Positions 47,101 through 58,020 of a stretch of DNA of 64,000 nucleotides are shown one piece after another. The position numbers were made by a program, and so were the translations under genes. The notes under the pieces were generated by a model. The model was given only the letters and a program-made list of their open reading frames with translations. It ran no database searches and was not told the DNA's origin. This DNA comes from Toxonevra muliebris (taxonomy: Eukaryota; Arthropoda; Insecta; Diptera; Pallopteridae). Position 1 is the first letter of the stretch. Each line of letters starts with the position of its first letter. The stretch lies in assembly GCA_963691655.1 (NCBI GenBank), contig OY829330.1, forward strand, positions 4,953,800 to 5,017,799, in the 5' to 3' direction.

Positions 47101-48000
47101 TTTCTTGGTGTTTTTTGGGACCAATTCCACTTTACCCCATTTTTCGTTAAGTCGTGCAATAAAAATAGCTCAGGCGACAAGTTACGAATACAATGACAAT
47201 AATAGTTTAACATACCTAAGTATGACTTCAGGTGCTGCCTATTTGCTGGTGCGGGTGCTTATAACAGAGCTTCGACTTTTTTTCTTGGTGGGGGGACACC
47301 TTTATCATTAATTTCATACCCGAGGTATTGAATTTCAGTTTTGTCAAAATTTATTTTTACATTATACTCCTTTAATTTCTCAAATACTGCAGTGAGATTC
47401 TTTTCATAATCCTTTAAGCCATTTCCACCTACCAAAATATCGTCGAAGTATACCTATACCTTCTCAAGACATTTCAAAACTTCACATATTATTTTAGAAA
47501 ATAATTGCGGTGCGGTTTTCAAACCATAACCTAATCTCGTAAATTGGAATAAACCTTTGTGGGTATTTATAGTCAACAACTCTCTTGACCTTTCTGAAAC
47601 TTTTTCTTGAAGATACACACCCGTTAGGTCTAATTTACAAAAATATTTCCACCCAGCCAAATTCGCAAGTATTTCATCAATGCGAGGAATAACAAAATGC
47701 TCAATTTCAACAAAACGACTTACAGTTCTCCTGCAGTTAACGCACAATCTTATCAATCCATCACCTTTGTTAACTATCACGACTGGACTTGCTCGGACCG
47801 GAATTATTACGCTTTTGCGAAAATCGCATAATTTTCCTTCTTGAATACTATCTCGGCCTCATAATCTTTAATCTTTAATCGTAACTATTTTTTGAAAACA
47901 GTGTTTTATATTTATCAAAATTAAAGTCTTGAATCTGCTTATTAATTTGTAATTTGTTAATACTATTCAATGATTCGCGCCAGTTAGGAATCAAAACTGA
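47101..48000 (-). pseudogene. Gypsy reverse transcriptase, broken
   Basis: The minus frame at 47454-47780 holds DGLIRLCVNCRRTV (usual CVDYR), FVIPRIDEILANLAGWKYF, CKLDLTGVYLQ (first catalytic Asp) and FTRLGYGLKTAPQLFSKI. A stop precedes VYFDDILVGGNGL at about 47453-47415; the YFDD box is intact at 47439-47450. The thumb/connection (FEKLKEYNVKINFDKTEIQY) continues to about 47300, then frames scatter. Upstream of 47780 the N-terminal fingers are degraded. Confidence 0.92.
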
Positions 48001-48229
48001 CTACCAATATCTTCCCATTAGTGGGTTAAACTTTTTCGGAGATCTTAAAACAACTAACTCAAATTTATAACATTTTTCATTAAATTGAACATTCAATACA
48101 ACGTAACCTGCCACATCAACTTGTTCCCCAGTGAGAACTTTTAAACTTGTATTTGCCGTGTGTAATTCAATGTGATCAAGAAAATCACAATAATCACAAA
48201 TATGACAAACAGAAACACATGCTCCTCTG
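48001..48229 (-). pseudogene. Gypsy protease, C-terminal part
   Basis: Retroviral-type aspartic protease downstream of the MITE: begins CVSVCHICDY, with TGEQVDVAGYVVLNVQF and LMGRYW at its end. The catalytic DTGA motif lies on the other side of the insertion at about 49292-49303. The domain is thus split by 1.05 kb. Confidence 0.75.
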
Positions 48230-49283
48230 CAGGGCCGTAGCCAGAAATTTTTTTCGGGGGGGGTTTTCATTCCAAGAAAATATTCATAAATAATATTTAT
48301 CAAACTGATTTTTAAACACAAAAAATTAAATCAATAATACATTTGATGGATCCTATAAAGTTAAAATTTTGTGAAAAATTTTCCGATTTTTTTTAATATT
48401 AACCTCAAAAAAATGGCCAAAAGTGACAAAAAATTCCCAGAATAATCAAATTAAATTTTTTCAAATAAATATTATTTAATGTGCATTCTAGTGCATTTTT
48501 TTTTATCGTGAGGGACATAATTTCATTAACTCATTGACTTCCCACTACTGATGATGTACCCAACCTCAAAAAAATTACCAAAAATTGTAGAGGCTAATTT
48601 TTTTCAAATGATCATCATTGGGAATTTTAGCCATTATAAATGATAAGGAACCCGGATGAGGTTGGCTTATATTCCCTAAATTCGTGAAGTCACAGCATTG
48701 AAAGTGATCTTTCTAGTCGTGGTGCTCTGAGCAATAATGCGTTAAAAAATTAATTTTAAGATGGGTTTTGCTAATAAGATGAAGTTTTTGCGAAAGAATT
48801 TTTCACGTTGAACACGAATCTGAGGTCAAAAACTTCCCATCACGTCACGTTTTAGAAAAAAAATGGGGTTCAAGCAAGTCTTATTTTACAAGGATCCGAT
48901 AATTTTTTTTTTTTTTTATTAGTTTTTAAACTTTTCAAACTGATTCAGGACGAAACCTTAAATCAAAAACAGTTGCTGACCCAGAAAAACTATGAATGCA
49001 GGAGTGCTCAGTATCACCTTCTCTTTTTGAATCCGTAGTCAAACCTCATGTCGAAGAAAACAAATCGGATTTGATCGCATAGTGTAACTAAGATTTCAAA
49101 TTTATATTTTATATTTGACTTTTTAGAAAAAAAAACCGATGGAAGTAGAAAATATCGTTAAATAGATTTTATTTTGACTTTTGTTCCATCCATTGGCAAT
49201 TAATCTCAAAAATTAGAATAAAGTTTCCACATTTCGGGGGGGGGGTCAGAACCCCCGAAACCCTCCCCCTAAATACGGCCTTG
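48230..49283. mobile_element. hAT-like MITE inside the protease region
   Basis: It begins CAGGGCCGTAGCCAG and ends GGCCTTG; read inward, CAGGGCCGTA faces CAAGGCCGTA. G-rich subterminal blocks occur at both ends (GGGGGGGG near 48257 and 49240). Flanking octamers CTCCTCTG and CTCCTGTG match at 7 of 8, an 8-bp duplication as hAT makes. Without it the protease frame is continuous, which confirms a secondary insertion. There is no transposase frame. Confidence 0.88.
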
Positions 49284-50250
49284 CTCCTGTGTCTACTTTC
49301 ATATCTAATATTTTACGCTCAAATAGAATCTTTAGTTTATATGGTTTTGTAGAATTGCAAGTAGAAATATTGTATAATTGATTTAATGTATTTTCATAAC
49401 CCTCATTAGAATCATAATTTTCAATTGAATAATGAAGACAATTAACATTTGATTTATTTTTATAATTTTCATTCCACTTATATCTCCACTGCGTTTTAAT
49501 TTCCTTTTGTTTAATCCAGCAGTCTCGCTTTATATGGCCAACCTTTTTACAGCAATAACATTTTATTGGACTTGTTCTATTAGTGCTTCTTCCACGTGTT
49601 TTGTCTCTTCGGTTATTTCGATTTTGCGGCTCTCGGTTTCTACCACTGGCTCTAACGGGACTCTTCCATCGCTGTTTCTCATCATTTTTATTCGATTTGT
49701 GTACAGTACTTGCTTTCATTACTTCCATGCTATTACTTGTTGTTTCCTTAGCTAGCGCCAATTGACATGCTTTTTCAAATATGACTAGGTTGCTCTCGCT
49801 CAGTAGCCGGTTCTGAATTCGTTCATTGTTCACACCACAAACAAATTTAATAAGTAATGCTCGGTTTAAAAATTGACCAAACTCGCACTCTTGAGCAAAC
49901 TGCTTAAGTTCCACAATATAATCCGTTATTGTTTCTGAGATCTTTTGTTCACGATTAAAAAATTTGAAGCATTCAAAAATAATGTTCTTTTTAGGTTTCA
50001 AATGTTCTTCTAATATTTTAACAATTTGTTCATATGAAAATTCGGATTCAGTCTTCGGTGCTAGAACAGATTTCAATGTTTTATAGAGGTCGGAGCCTCC
50101 TAAACTTATCAAAAACGACACTTTATCCGCATTCTTTGTTATTTTGTTTAGCGATAGTAGATGATTTAACCTACTGACGTAAAGATTAAAATCTTCGCCT
50201 AATTTGAAGGCTTCTACTGAACCAATTAAAGCCATAGGGGCTTCAGTCAT
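49284..50250 (-). pseudogene. Gypsy gag with CCHC zinc knuckle and protease start
   Basis: The longest intact frame of the element. It encodes a capsid-type region (LNHLLSLNKITKNADKVSFL, LEEHLKPKKNIIFECFKFFN, FVCGVNNERIQNRLLSES), a basic Arg/Asn-rich linker and a zinc knuckle CYCCKKVGHIKRDC (C-x2-C-x4-H-x4-C), and ends at the protease active-site motif VDTGA. Gag packages retrotransposon RNA into particles. The start at 50250 is the first ATG, MTEAPMALIG. The tail of the frame runs into the MITE. Confidence 0.9.
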
Positions 50251-50366
50251 TTTAAAGTCTTGATCACTTATTTTGTCAATTAATTTTTCATTTCTTGATG
50301 AACTGTAAAAAAATTGTTTAAAGTAATTTTAAATTTTAAAATTTTTTCAGAAAACGTGTTTTTTTT

Positions 50367-50383
50367 CGTGTTTCTCGTCGCCA
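50367..50383 (-). other. Probable primer-binding site
   Basis: On minus, TGGCGACGAGAAACACG follows the 5' LTR by about three bases. The TGGCGAC start is typical of insect gypsy elements primed by a host tRNA 3' end. Which tRNA was not determined. Confidence 0.6.
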
Positions 50384-50386
50384 CAA

Positions 50387-50908
50387 TAATATGTACGTTG
50401 AGGGTATGCTTATGACTAAAAACTTAGTTTTATTAAACCAATCACTTACTCTAAATTAGAGTTACTTACACTCTAAAGTTAATCTTAGTAATAGTGTCCG
50501 ACAGAAGGTGATTTTTTGGCCGAAGCCGAAGCCGAACTTCGGCCATTCATCTAACCTTCGGCCGAAGCCGAAGCCGAAGACCGAAGGATTTTTAAAATAT
50601 AAAAAATAAAAATCTGAAAGTATATATTTTTTACCTATGTACTTGGAAACATATACAGAAAAATATAAATAGTAGATACTCCAAATAAAAAACTGAACAG
50701 TAACACTAAATAACTGTTCACTGTCGAAGGAGCTGACAAATATTATTTATTTCAAGAATCATTTAAAAATTGGTTTACGTCAAAATATATAGTTACATAG
50801 ATATATATATATAAAACGACTGTCGTTTGGCCAAATAGCCGAAGAACCGAAGCCGAAGCCGAATAATCGGTCGGACACTACTTAGTAATACTTAATATAT
50901 AAACATAT
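50387..50908 (-). repeat. 5' LTR of the gypsy element, split by a MITE
   Basis: LTR sequence at 50387-50491 and 50889-50908 surrounds a 389-bp MITE with its 8-bp duplication. It matches 45154-45292. Confidence 0.85.
50492..50880. mobile_element. hAT-like MITE with GCCGAA hexamers, in the LTR
   Basis: It begins TAGTGTCCGAC and ends GTCGGACACTA, a perfect 11-bp inverted repeat. It is flanked by CTTAGTAA on both sides (50484-50491, 50881-50888), a perfect 8-bp target duplication. The intact 3' LTR has the empty site. Near both ends are runs of GCCGAA/TTCGGC repeats. It is non-coding. Confidence 0.93.
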
Positions 50909-52003
50909 AAAAAACAAAAATGGTCAGGATTGGAAATATGGGCGTGGCACGTCCCATACAAAACAAGCACCTAAATCAGTTATTTTGCTCAAAATTGTCG
51001 TAGAACCCAATCTCATGCCTTGAAAATTGAAGTACGAAAACAATTTATAAAAATGATCTAAATCGAAAAAGTAGGCGTGGCATCTCCAATATAGCCAAAG
51101 CATTTCACGGTATATATTAAAGCTGCAATGATTATCTATATTTTTTTATGATTTTTGTGTAATTCATTCATTCATAGTATTATCAAACTATTTCATTTCA
51201 TTCATTATTACAATTTTTTAAACACATAAACATAGAATTTCTACTAAAATGAAATAAATTGCTTAAAATTTATTCCCTTTCATTTCCTTCTTCATAGTCT
51301 GACGACGAATCAGATGAGAAAACAATTTCTGGTTCTAAGAAAATGAACTGACTTAATATCTTTTTCGTTCATTTGTTTTTTACTGCAAGTTATTCGTTCA
51401 ACAGAAATAAGTGGCTCAGAAGATATAATTACCGCGCTAACAAATCCTTATTACACGCTTCTCTAGAAGTTTTTCTTGTATTTTCTAATTGACATTCTCT
51501 AAACTCCTTGGGTAGTTTCATATAAAACATTTGAAACTTCTACGAGTTTTACGGGGGTAGGATAATTTTTTTTGCCAAACTTTCTTCATACTTTATCAGG
51601 AATTTTTGTCTGAGTATTTTAAAAAAAAATTGGTACGCCCTACTATGCATATTTACAAGTATATTTATTTATATAAAATATATATATTTATATATGTATG
51701 CATAAGTACATACATGGGGTGCAACTCAAATACCGCTTAAATATGGTGTGTTCACATTTTTCAAAAAAAACTTTTTCCATTCGAGGATCCGCTAGAAAAT
51801 TGATTACTACGTCTGAATATGCAAGTGTATGCAGCTTAAATTTGTTTCTTATTATTGTAGAGATATCTCTTGAAAGAAATAAGTACAAGTTAAAGAGGAC
51901 GTTTTTGGACGACTTTTTACAAAACTCTTTAAAATTTGGGGGCTTTTTTTTGTGTTTTAAGATGGTGATTTTTCAAGTAATGGTACTTCAAAATGAAAAA
52001 TGA

Positions 52004-52589
52004 AAATACATAAAAACTGGGAATGCCTTTAAAGAATAGTACAAATAACATTGGGGAAAAATTTCATTATATTTAAAACAAAAATAAGAAAGTTACAGGA
52101 GTTAGAAATGAACCTACCAAAGTAGTATTTGTTGCAAAAAAAATTTAATTGTTGCAAATGGTTGACTTTCAATACTTTTTTTATGGCAAAATAAAAGTAA
52201 TTTCCAAAATCCTATTTAAGCTCATCTAATTGAAGTACTTACAATTGAACAGCATTTAAATATTATCAATATTCGAACTCGTCTTTTTTGAATTGTTACA
52301 CTGTGCAACGTTGCCATGCAGTCAGTAGGACATTCCCATATAGCTGAATAAATGTGATACCTGTCTCTGCTATAAAAGGAAAAATATTCATACTTAAATT
52401 ATTTTTAAGAGATTTCTTAAAAATTTTGTTTGTTATTTATTTTGCGTCCCGTTGCGTTTCACAACGAGACAGGGACAAAGCTTAAAAAAACGGGGCAGTC
52501 CCGGCGAAAATGGGATGGTTAGCAATCGTGTATACAATACGAAAAAAATTTCTGAGTTTTAATATGGATTTTCTGGAGTTTTTTTCGGG
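52004..52589. other. Loop of the giant foldback, no gene
   Basis: AT-rich sequence between the arms with no coding motif. Confidence 0.4.
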
Positions 52590-53386
52590 TCAGCTCGAAC
52601 TTTTGGGATATCGACGGGACGGCCGGAATTTTAAAGCTTATTTAAGTGGCTCCGTTAACTAAGAAAACGAACTTAAAAAAATTTGAGCCATATAATTTTT
52701 TATGTAAAATTTTTTGAACTTGTGAAATCTGCAATCAAAAAAATTAAATTTCAAAAAGTTATGCTCACTTATTCTTTTTTTTAATTTTTTTTTTTTGGAA
52801 TGACAAAATTCCGGCGTCCATGCATCCTTAACTTCAAAATGTGTCACTTAATGTTTTAAAATTTGGCGGCTTGAACGCGAAAAGTCGCTTCAAAACTTTC
52901 AGGAATTTTTTACATAAGACGAGTGAATTTTAGAAAACAATTTTGTAGAAAAAAACTTCTTAAAATTAATCAAAGAATACGTTCTAATTTTTTTAGAATT
53001 TTCAAACGACTTTTTTAATTTTTAAAAATTGTGAAATTTTAAAAAATATCAAAATTTTTTCAAAAATTTCCAAAAAAATTATAGCATATTTTAAGAAATT
53101 TTTGTTCTATAGATTTGTTTTCTAAAGCCCATAGCTATTGATCATAATACAATAAACTTTCTACCAAATAAATATTAATATGTAAAAAAAATTAAATATT
53201 TAAATAAACAAAAATTAATTCAAAAACATTTATTTTTTTTTTATTTAGACTGCAGACTTCGAAAGTTCATAAAATTTTACATAAAAAATTAAATGGCTCA
53301 AATTTTTATAAGTTTGCTTTCATAGTTAACGGAGCCACTTAAATAAGCTTTGAAATTGCGGCCGTCCCGTCCTTAATGGGTTAAAA
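52590..53386. mobile_element. TIR element nested in the foldback loop
   Basis: Left blocks CGACGGGACGGCCGGAATTT, AAGCTTATTTAAGTGGCTCC, GTTAACTAAGAAAACGAACTT, TTTGAGCCATATAATTTTTT are mirrored at 53235-53375. The right end reads CCATTAATG-type bases into GGGTTAA, a piggyBac-like TTAA end; the left end is eroded. Arms are about 150 bp with a non-coding centre. Confidence 0.7.
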
Positions 53387-53847
53387 CAAAAAAAGGAATT
53401 TATTTATTTTCTTTTCACTGCACAAATAAAATACTACCGTTTTGAAGATGTGAGAATTGGAGACAGATACTGTAATTGGTTATGGTTTTTACTTTGGTTG
53501 TACGTTAGCTTTTCGATGTTTATGTTGGTTTTTCAACGAACGCATTAAATTTAATTCTGGGCTAACCATGGCCAAAAACTTGAAAATTTTGCTTTTTTAT
53601 TTCTTAACCCTTTAGAGGGCACGCCGCACAGTGTAACGAAGGTGGAAACAATAATATATAATTTTTTAGTAGACTATGAAAATTAAATCTAGAGGTTAAT
53701 TTTCAAAGTCATGTCAATTTCGTTATTTGAAGTTATATATAAACAGGTTACTGAACAAATGTAGTCATCACAACAACAATGTATATAGAGACGGGCAAAT
53801 CAGACGGCCGTTTCGGAATCCGCCACAATTCCTCATCAGTGATCTTC
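53387..53847. other. Loop of the giant foldback, second part
   Basis: Contains a TTAACCCTTTAGAGGGCACG end-like motif at 53605 and the TTTCGGAATCCGCC dispersed repeat (53795-53846). No gene was found. Confidence 0.4.
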
Positions 53848-55155
53848 ATTTTTCATTTTGAAGTACCATTACTTGAAAAATCACCATCTTAAAACACAAA
53901 AAAAAGCCCCAAGTTTAAAGAGTTTTTAAAAAAATCGTCCAAAAACGTCCTCTCTAACTTTTACTTATTTCTTTCAAGATATATCTCTACAATAATAAGA
54001 AAAAATTTAAACTGCATATGTTTGCATATTCAGACGTAGTAATCAATTTTCTAGCGGAACCTCGAATGAAAAAAGCTTTTTTTTGAAAAATGTGAACACA
54101 CCAAATTTAAGCGGTATTTGAGTTGCACCCCATGTATGTACTTATGAATACATATATAAATATATATATTTTATATAAATAAATATACTTGTAAATATGC
54201 ATAGTAGGGCGTACCAATTTTTTTTTAAAATACTCAGACAAAAATTCCTGATAAAGTATGAAGAAAGTTTGGCAAAAAAAATTATCCTACCCCCGTAAAA
54301 CTCGTAGAAGTTTCAAATGTTTTATATGAAACTACCCAAGGAGTTTAGAGAGTGTCAATTAGAAAATACAAGAAAAACTTCTAGAGAAGCGTGTAATAAG
54401 GATTTGTTAGCGCGGTAATTATATCTTCTGAGCCACTTATTTCTGTTGAACGAATAACTTGCAGTAAAAAACAAATGAACGAAAAAGATATTAAGTCAGT
54501 TCATTTTCTTAGAACCAGAAATTGTTTTCTCATCTGATTCGTCGTCAGACTATGAAGAAGGAAATGAAAGGGAATAAATTTTAAGCAATTTATTTCATTT
54601 TAGTAGAAATTCTATGTTTATATATTTAAAAAATTGTAATAATGAATGAAATGAAATAGTTTGATAATACTATGAATGAATGAATTACACAAAAATCATA
54701 AAAAAATATATAGATAATCATTGCAGCTTTAACATATATCGTGAAATGCTTTGGCTGTATAGGAGATGCCACGCCTACTTTTTCGATTTAGATCATTTTT
54801 ATAAATTGTCTTCGTTCTTCAATTTTCAAGGCCTGAGATTGGGTTCTACGACAATTTTGAGCAAGAAAACTGATTTAGGCGCTTGTTTTGTATGGGACGT
54901 GCCACGCCTATATTTCCAATCTTGACCATTTTTGTATTAAAAAATGCTTACAGTATCAGTAGCCACTGCACAAAAATTTAAGTTTATTACTTCAAAAGTT
55001 TTTGAGATATTGTAATTTTTTGATTCAGCTTATATGGGAAGTGGGCGTGTCCGTTAACCGATTGATATTTCTTAATATTTCCCTAAAGAATATATGTGCA
55101 AAATTTCATTGGCCTACCACTAGATACTACACTGAGCAAACGCGCCTCCGAAGGG
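53848..55155. repeat. Right arm of giant foldback
   Basis: Reverse complement of the left arm (44955-45153 plus 50909-52003), uninterrupted and about 1.3 kb. Its outer edge reads CCGAAGGGTTAA at 55148-55159, a TTAA/CCC-type terminus. This suggests, but does not prove, a piggyBac-like origin. Confidence 0.85.
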
Positions 55156-55224
55156 TTAACTGTGAAAGTTTATGTTGAATTTCCTTTGAACCTGGTTTCA
55201 TGAACTAAGTAAAGGGTTCCATTA

Positions 55225-55957
55225 GGGACATAACAATTTCGTATCTTTATATGAACGCACCTTTAAACTTTTTTAATGAACTGCCAATGTCAAAAGGTTA
55301 GTCAAAGTCAACATTTTCATCATGGTTAAGTTCACGAACCAGCAACGTTTGGAAATTATAAAAAATTACTACCGAAATTCTGAGTCGGTGGTCGCCACTT
55401 TAAGAGCGCTTACTCCAATTTTCGGTCGTAATACCGTCATGTTACCGTCAATGGAGAGCGCTATCGTGTTATGTTGGACGATTATTTGTGGCCAGAATTG
55501 GATGAACTTGACATCAACGATATGTGGTTTCAACAAGACGGTACCACTAGCCACACAGCACGAGACACAATCGATTTATTGAAAGGTAAATTCGGTGAAC
55601 GTGTTATCTCGAGAAATGGTTCGGTGGAATGGCCGCCTCGTTCATGGTATCTAAAGCCATTGGATTTTTTTTTATGGGGCTATATCAAGTCACTGGTCTA
55701 TGCCAACAAGCCAGCAACTTTAGACAAGCTCTGAGACAAAATCAAACGCGAAATTGCCAACGTTCTGGTCGAAATGTGTGCGAGAGTGGTGAAAATTGGG
55801 TCCAAAGAATCGATCGCTATAAACAGGCTCGTGGTGGTCATATGACCGAAATCGAATTTCATTCATAAAATGTAATGCTTGCACTACACCCACAATAAAT
55901 TTGAACTCAATATCTCAAAATTCTGTGTTTTTTTAATAGATGAAATTGTTATGTCCT
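55225..55957 (+). mobile_element. Mariner/Tc1-type element, internally deleted
   Basis: The termini GGGACATAACAATTTCGT and GATGAAATTGTTATGTCCT are inverted repeats. Each is bordered by TA (55223-55224 and 55958-55959), the target duplication of this superfamily. The transposase relic is at 55322-55866. Confidence 0.85.
55322..55866 (+). pseudogene. Mariner/Tc1-type transposase remnant
   Basis: N-terminus: MVKFTNQQRLEIIKNYYRNS, ATLRALTPIFGRN. It then jumps, by an internal deletion of most of the central domain, to YLWPELDELDINDMWFQQDG, TTSHTARDTIDLL (catalytic Asp in QQDG), SRNGSVEWPPRSWYLKPLDF (third acidic position) and FLWGYIKSLVYANKP. The C-terminus KIKREIANVL continues in a shifted frame. 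A stop follows DKL. The first catalytic Asp is lost with the deletion. Flies carry many related copies; this one is dead. Confidence 0.88.
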
Positions 55958-55959
55958 TA

Positions 55960-56465
55960 ATGCTTCATTACTATCACTAATATTTAAATTTTGATTTATA
56001 TCGAAATTATAGCATTTATATGAATCATCACTGTTTGGAAGGTGCTATGCCCCTTAATCCTATCACTCCCATTTTTGGAGCACATATTGGTACTCATTGT
56101 GTAAACTTCTTCCTCAGATTTCATCTTTATATGACGTTTCGTGATGAAGTTATAGACTTTATTAAAACCAATATAGTAGGGTATGCCACCCCCTCAAGTT
56201 AATTTAAAAAGTATCAAATCTTTAAAAAGTATCAAATCTTTCCATTTTCTAAAATTTAAAATTATCTTCACTGGACCAAAAGTTATAGAATTTTTTCCAA
56301 AACAAAGTTAACTGTGTAGCGAAAATAGTCATGTTTCCGGAGTCCTTTATAACATACTGAAGGGACTGTAAAAAATAAAATGTATCGGTGAAATTTTAAG
56401 GAGCATTTCCTATAAGCCATAGAGAGGGAAGTAAGACCGTTCTTTTTTTTGAATATAGCTCTTAA
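55960..56465. other. No gene recognised
   Basis: AT-rich sequence. A short direct repeat AAAAAGTATCAAATCTTT (56208 and 56224) is the only structure. Confidence 0.45.
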
Positions 56466-57033
56466 CCCTCTAATCCGTAAGGCCGCCTTGAGGCAGCCAT
56501 CACTCTATTTTAATTAATCGATAGGTGCAAATTTATATATTTTTTTAATTAATTTGCAGACCTGAAGAAAGAATAAACACACAATTTGTGGTCAGTTTGC
56601 ACTTTATGCGATCACACGATTGTTGTTTATAGTTATTTGTATGTGTACAAAGTGTTGTTTTATGACGAAAAATTATCGCGCATATTAAGTTTTTTAGAAA
56701 AATCTAAAAAAAAATATTTCTAAGTCTCCTCATATATTGTCATATACTGTCATATACAGTCGTATAATCGTAATTTCATATAATTTTGTATGAAAAATTA
56801 GAGAATTTATGACAAATGAGAGGATAAGACACCAAATAAGGCACCTTGTGAATTGCCCACATATATCTTTATTTTTTTGCTTAAACCCGCAAGGCCGCTT
56901 CAGGGCAGCCTTTTGTTCTTCTCATCTAACTGCTAAACTCTAAAATTAATCAAAAAATGGACTTCATATTTATTTTTCTATAACTGAAAACAAAAATTCT
57001 AGTGTTTATTTTGTATTATTTCAGTCTTGCGGG
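56466..57033. mobile_element. piggyBac-like MITE flanked by TTAA
   Basis: TTAA at 56462-56465 is followed by CCCTCTAATCCGTAAGGC, and CTTGCGGG at the right is followed by TTAA at 57034-57037. The motif CCGTAAGGCCGCCTTGAGGC at left recurs internally as CCGCAAGGCCGCTTCAGGGC (56884), so the termini have a repeated motif. It is 568 bp and non-coding. TTAA target use and CCC ends are the piggyBac signature. Confidence 0.65.
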
Positions 57034-57279
57034 TTAAATGTGCGTTGTATTTGAGGAACAGGGACGTTCTCAATTTTTTTCTTTTTTGCATTTAGACGGT
57101 GAGATGTTTCACGAATTGATGCCCACGATGTTTTTTATCCCCCTGTCGATTCTATCCTCTTCCCTACACTTTCAAGAGTTTCATGAGGCTAGTCCTAGTT
57201 GTTAAGTGAAGCATGGCGATGATGTTTTCTCTATCAATATACACATGAAAAGTTACTGACACAACAACTCAACTTACTG

Positions 57280-58020
57280 GGACAACTCTTCATAGCATGA
57301 GAGAAATTACATAGACGACACATAAATGTCATTTTGCCTTCTTTTGAGGAATATATAACCACTATATATTTTGCTTTCACTTAGTTGGATGAATTCTATT
57401 GAGTCGTTCTACTACATCGTGTCTACTCGTCAGGAAATTATCTAGCTGCGGCCAAAGAGGTTGGTCTTTTCGGGACTTTAAGGATTGTCTCCACATAAAC
57501 TTTGTTCTGTGGATATGTCTTGAGAGGCGAAGATACTCCAGCAATAGTTTATTGTCATTTGAAGTTTTTTAATTTCGCTTCACTATTCTCAAAACGAATT
57601 GTTGGCAAACTCAAAACTAGAATACACTCACTCTCATAACGAGCTTTCAAGGCTTCCCATGCTAGAGAGAAGTTTTCGTTAGTTAAGGGTTACTGTTTGA
57701 CGATAGCTCCAGCTTTTCCATGTGTTTTATACATGAGATGGTATAATTTCTGAGCGGAAATCGCTTTTGGATGGTTGATGTGTATAAACTAAACAGGTGT
57801 GAAAAGGTCTCGGTAGGTCGGCCATTCTTCATTACAAGAAGGAACTTGCAAGCATAGCATGTTGGAAGTACTTTCCTGCTCTTGTGATTGTTCTTTACTA
57901 GATGCTTACTACGTCTTAGGAGATTGAAGTAATTTCAACTGATCTTCCATTCTATCCATCTTGTCTTCGAAATTGTCTTGACAGAGACACTATTCGTTAT
58001 TTGCCAATGATTTGAATTTA
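57280..58020 (-). pseudogene. BEL/Pao retrotransposon gag remnant
   Basis: Minus-strand frames with frameshifts read: ANNE, FEDKMDRMEDQLKLLQSP, LQVPSCNEEWPTYRDLFTPV, KAISAQKLYHLMYKTHGKAG, PLTNENFSLAWEALKARYES, then SLKSRKDQPLWPQLDNFLTS and RHDVVERLNRI. These are the hallmarks of the BEL/Pao gag (DUF1759-type) region: W-x-F/Y-RDLF, KL-HL, A-W--LK-R(Y/F)E. Near 57335-57290 MCRLCNFSHAMKSCP is a degenerate CCHC zinc knuckle. No pol or LTR was found nearby. Confidence 0.82.

Larger units (their letters stand above)
45154..50908 (-). mobile_element. Gypsy-type LTR retrotransposon, degenerate
   Basis: Minus-strand order: 5' LTR, primer-binding site, gag, protease, RT, RNase H, integrase, 3' LTR, the gene order of Ty3/gypsy elements. 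No envelope gene was seen. Several stops and frameshifts lie in pol. It inserted into the left foldback arm; AAAAC at 45149-45153 and again at about 50911-50915 is a possible 5-bp target duplication. Two later MITE insertions break it (48230-49283 and 50492-50880). Confidence 0.9.
44955..52003. repeat. Left arm of giant foldback, split by a gypsy element
   Basis: Arm sequence runs 44955-45153 and resumes at 50909-52003, about 1.29 kb in total. It is the reverse complement of 53848-55122. Shared blocks include GGTAGGCCAATGAAATTTTG, CAAAAACTTTTGAAGTAATA, TGTGCAGTGGCTACT, GCGTGGCACGTCCCATAC, CATTCATAGTATTATCAAAC-type sequence and GTAATGGTACTTCAAAATG. The intervening 45154-50908 is the LTR retrotransposon. 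Arm coding frames are incidental. Confidence 0.85.

Noticed and set aside
45371..50250. An envelope gene that would make the gypsy element an endogenous retrovirus
   Set aside because: No signal-peptide or membrane-segment frame lies between integrase and the 3' LTR.
51688..54925. Frames of 66-101 codons in both foldback arms
   Set aside because: They occur in both arms by symmetry and lack motifs; incidental.
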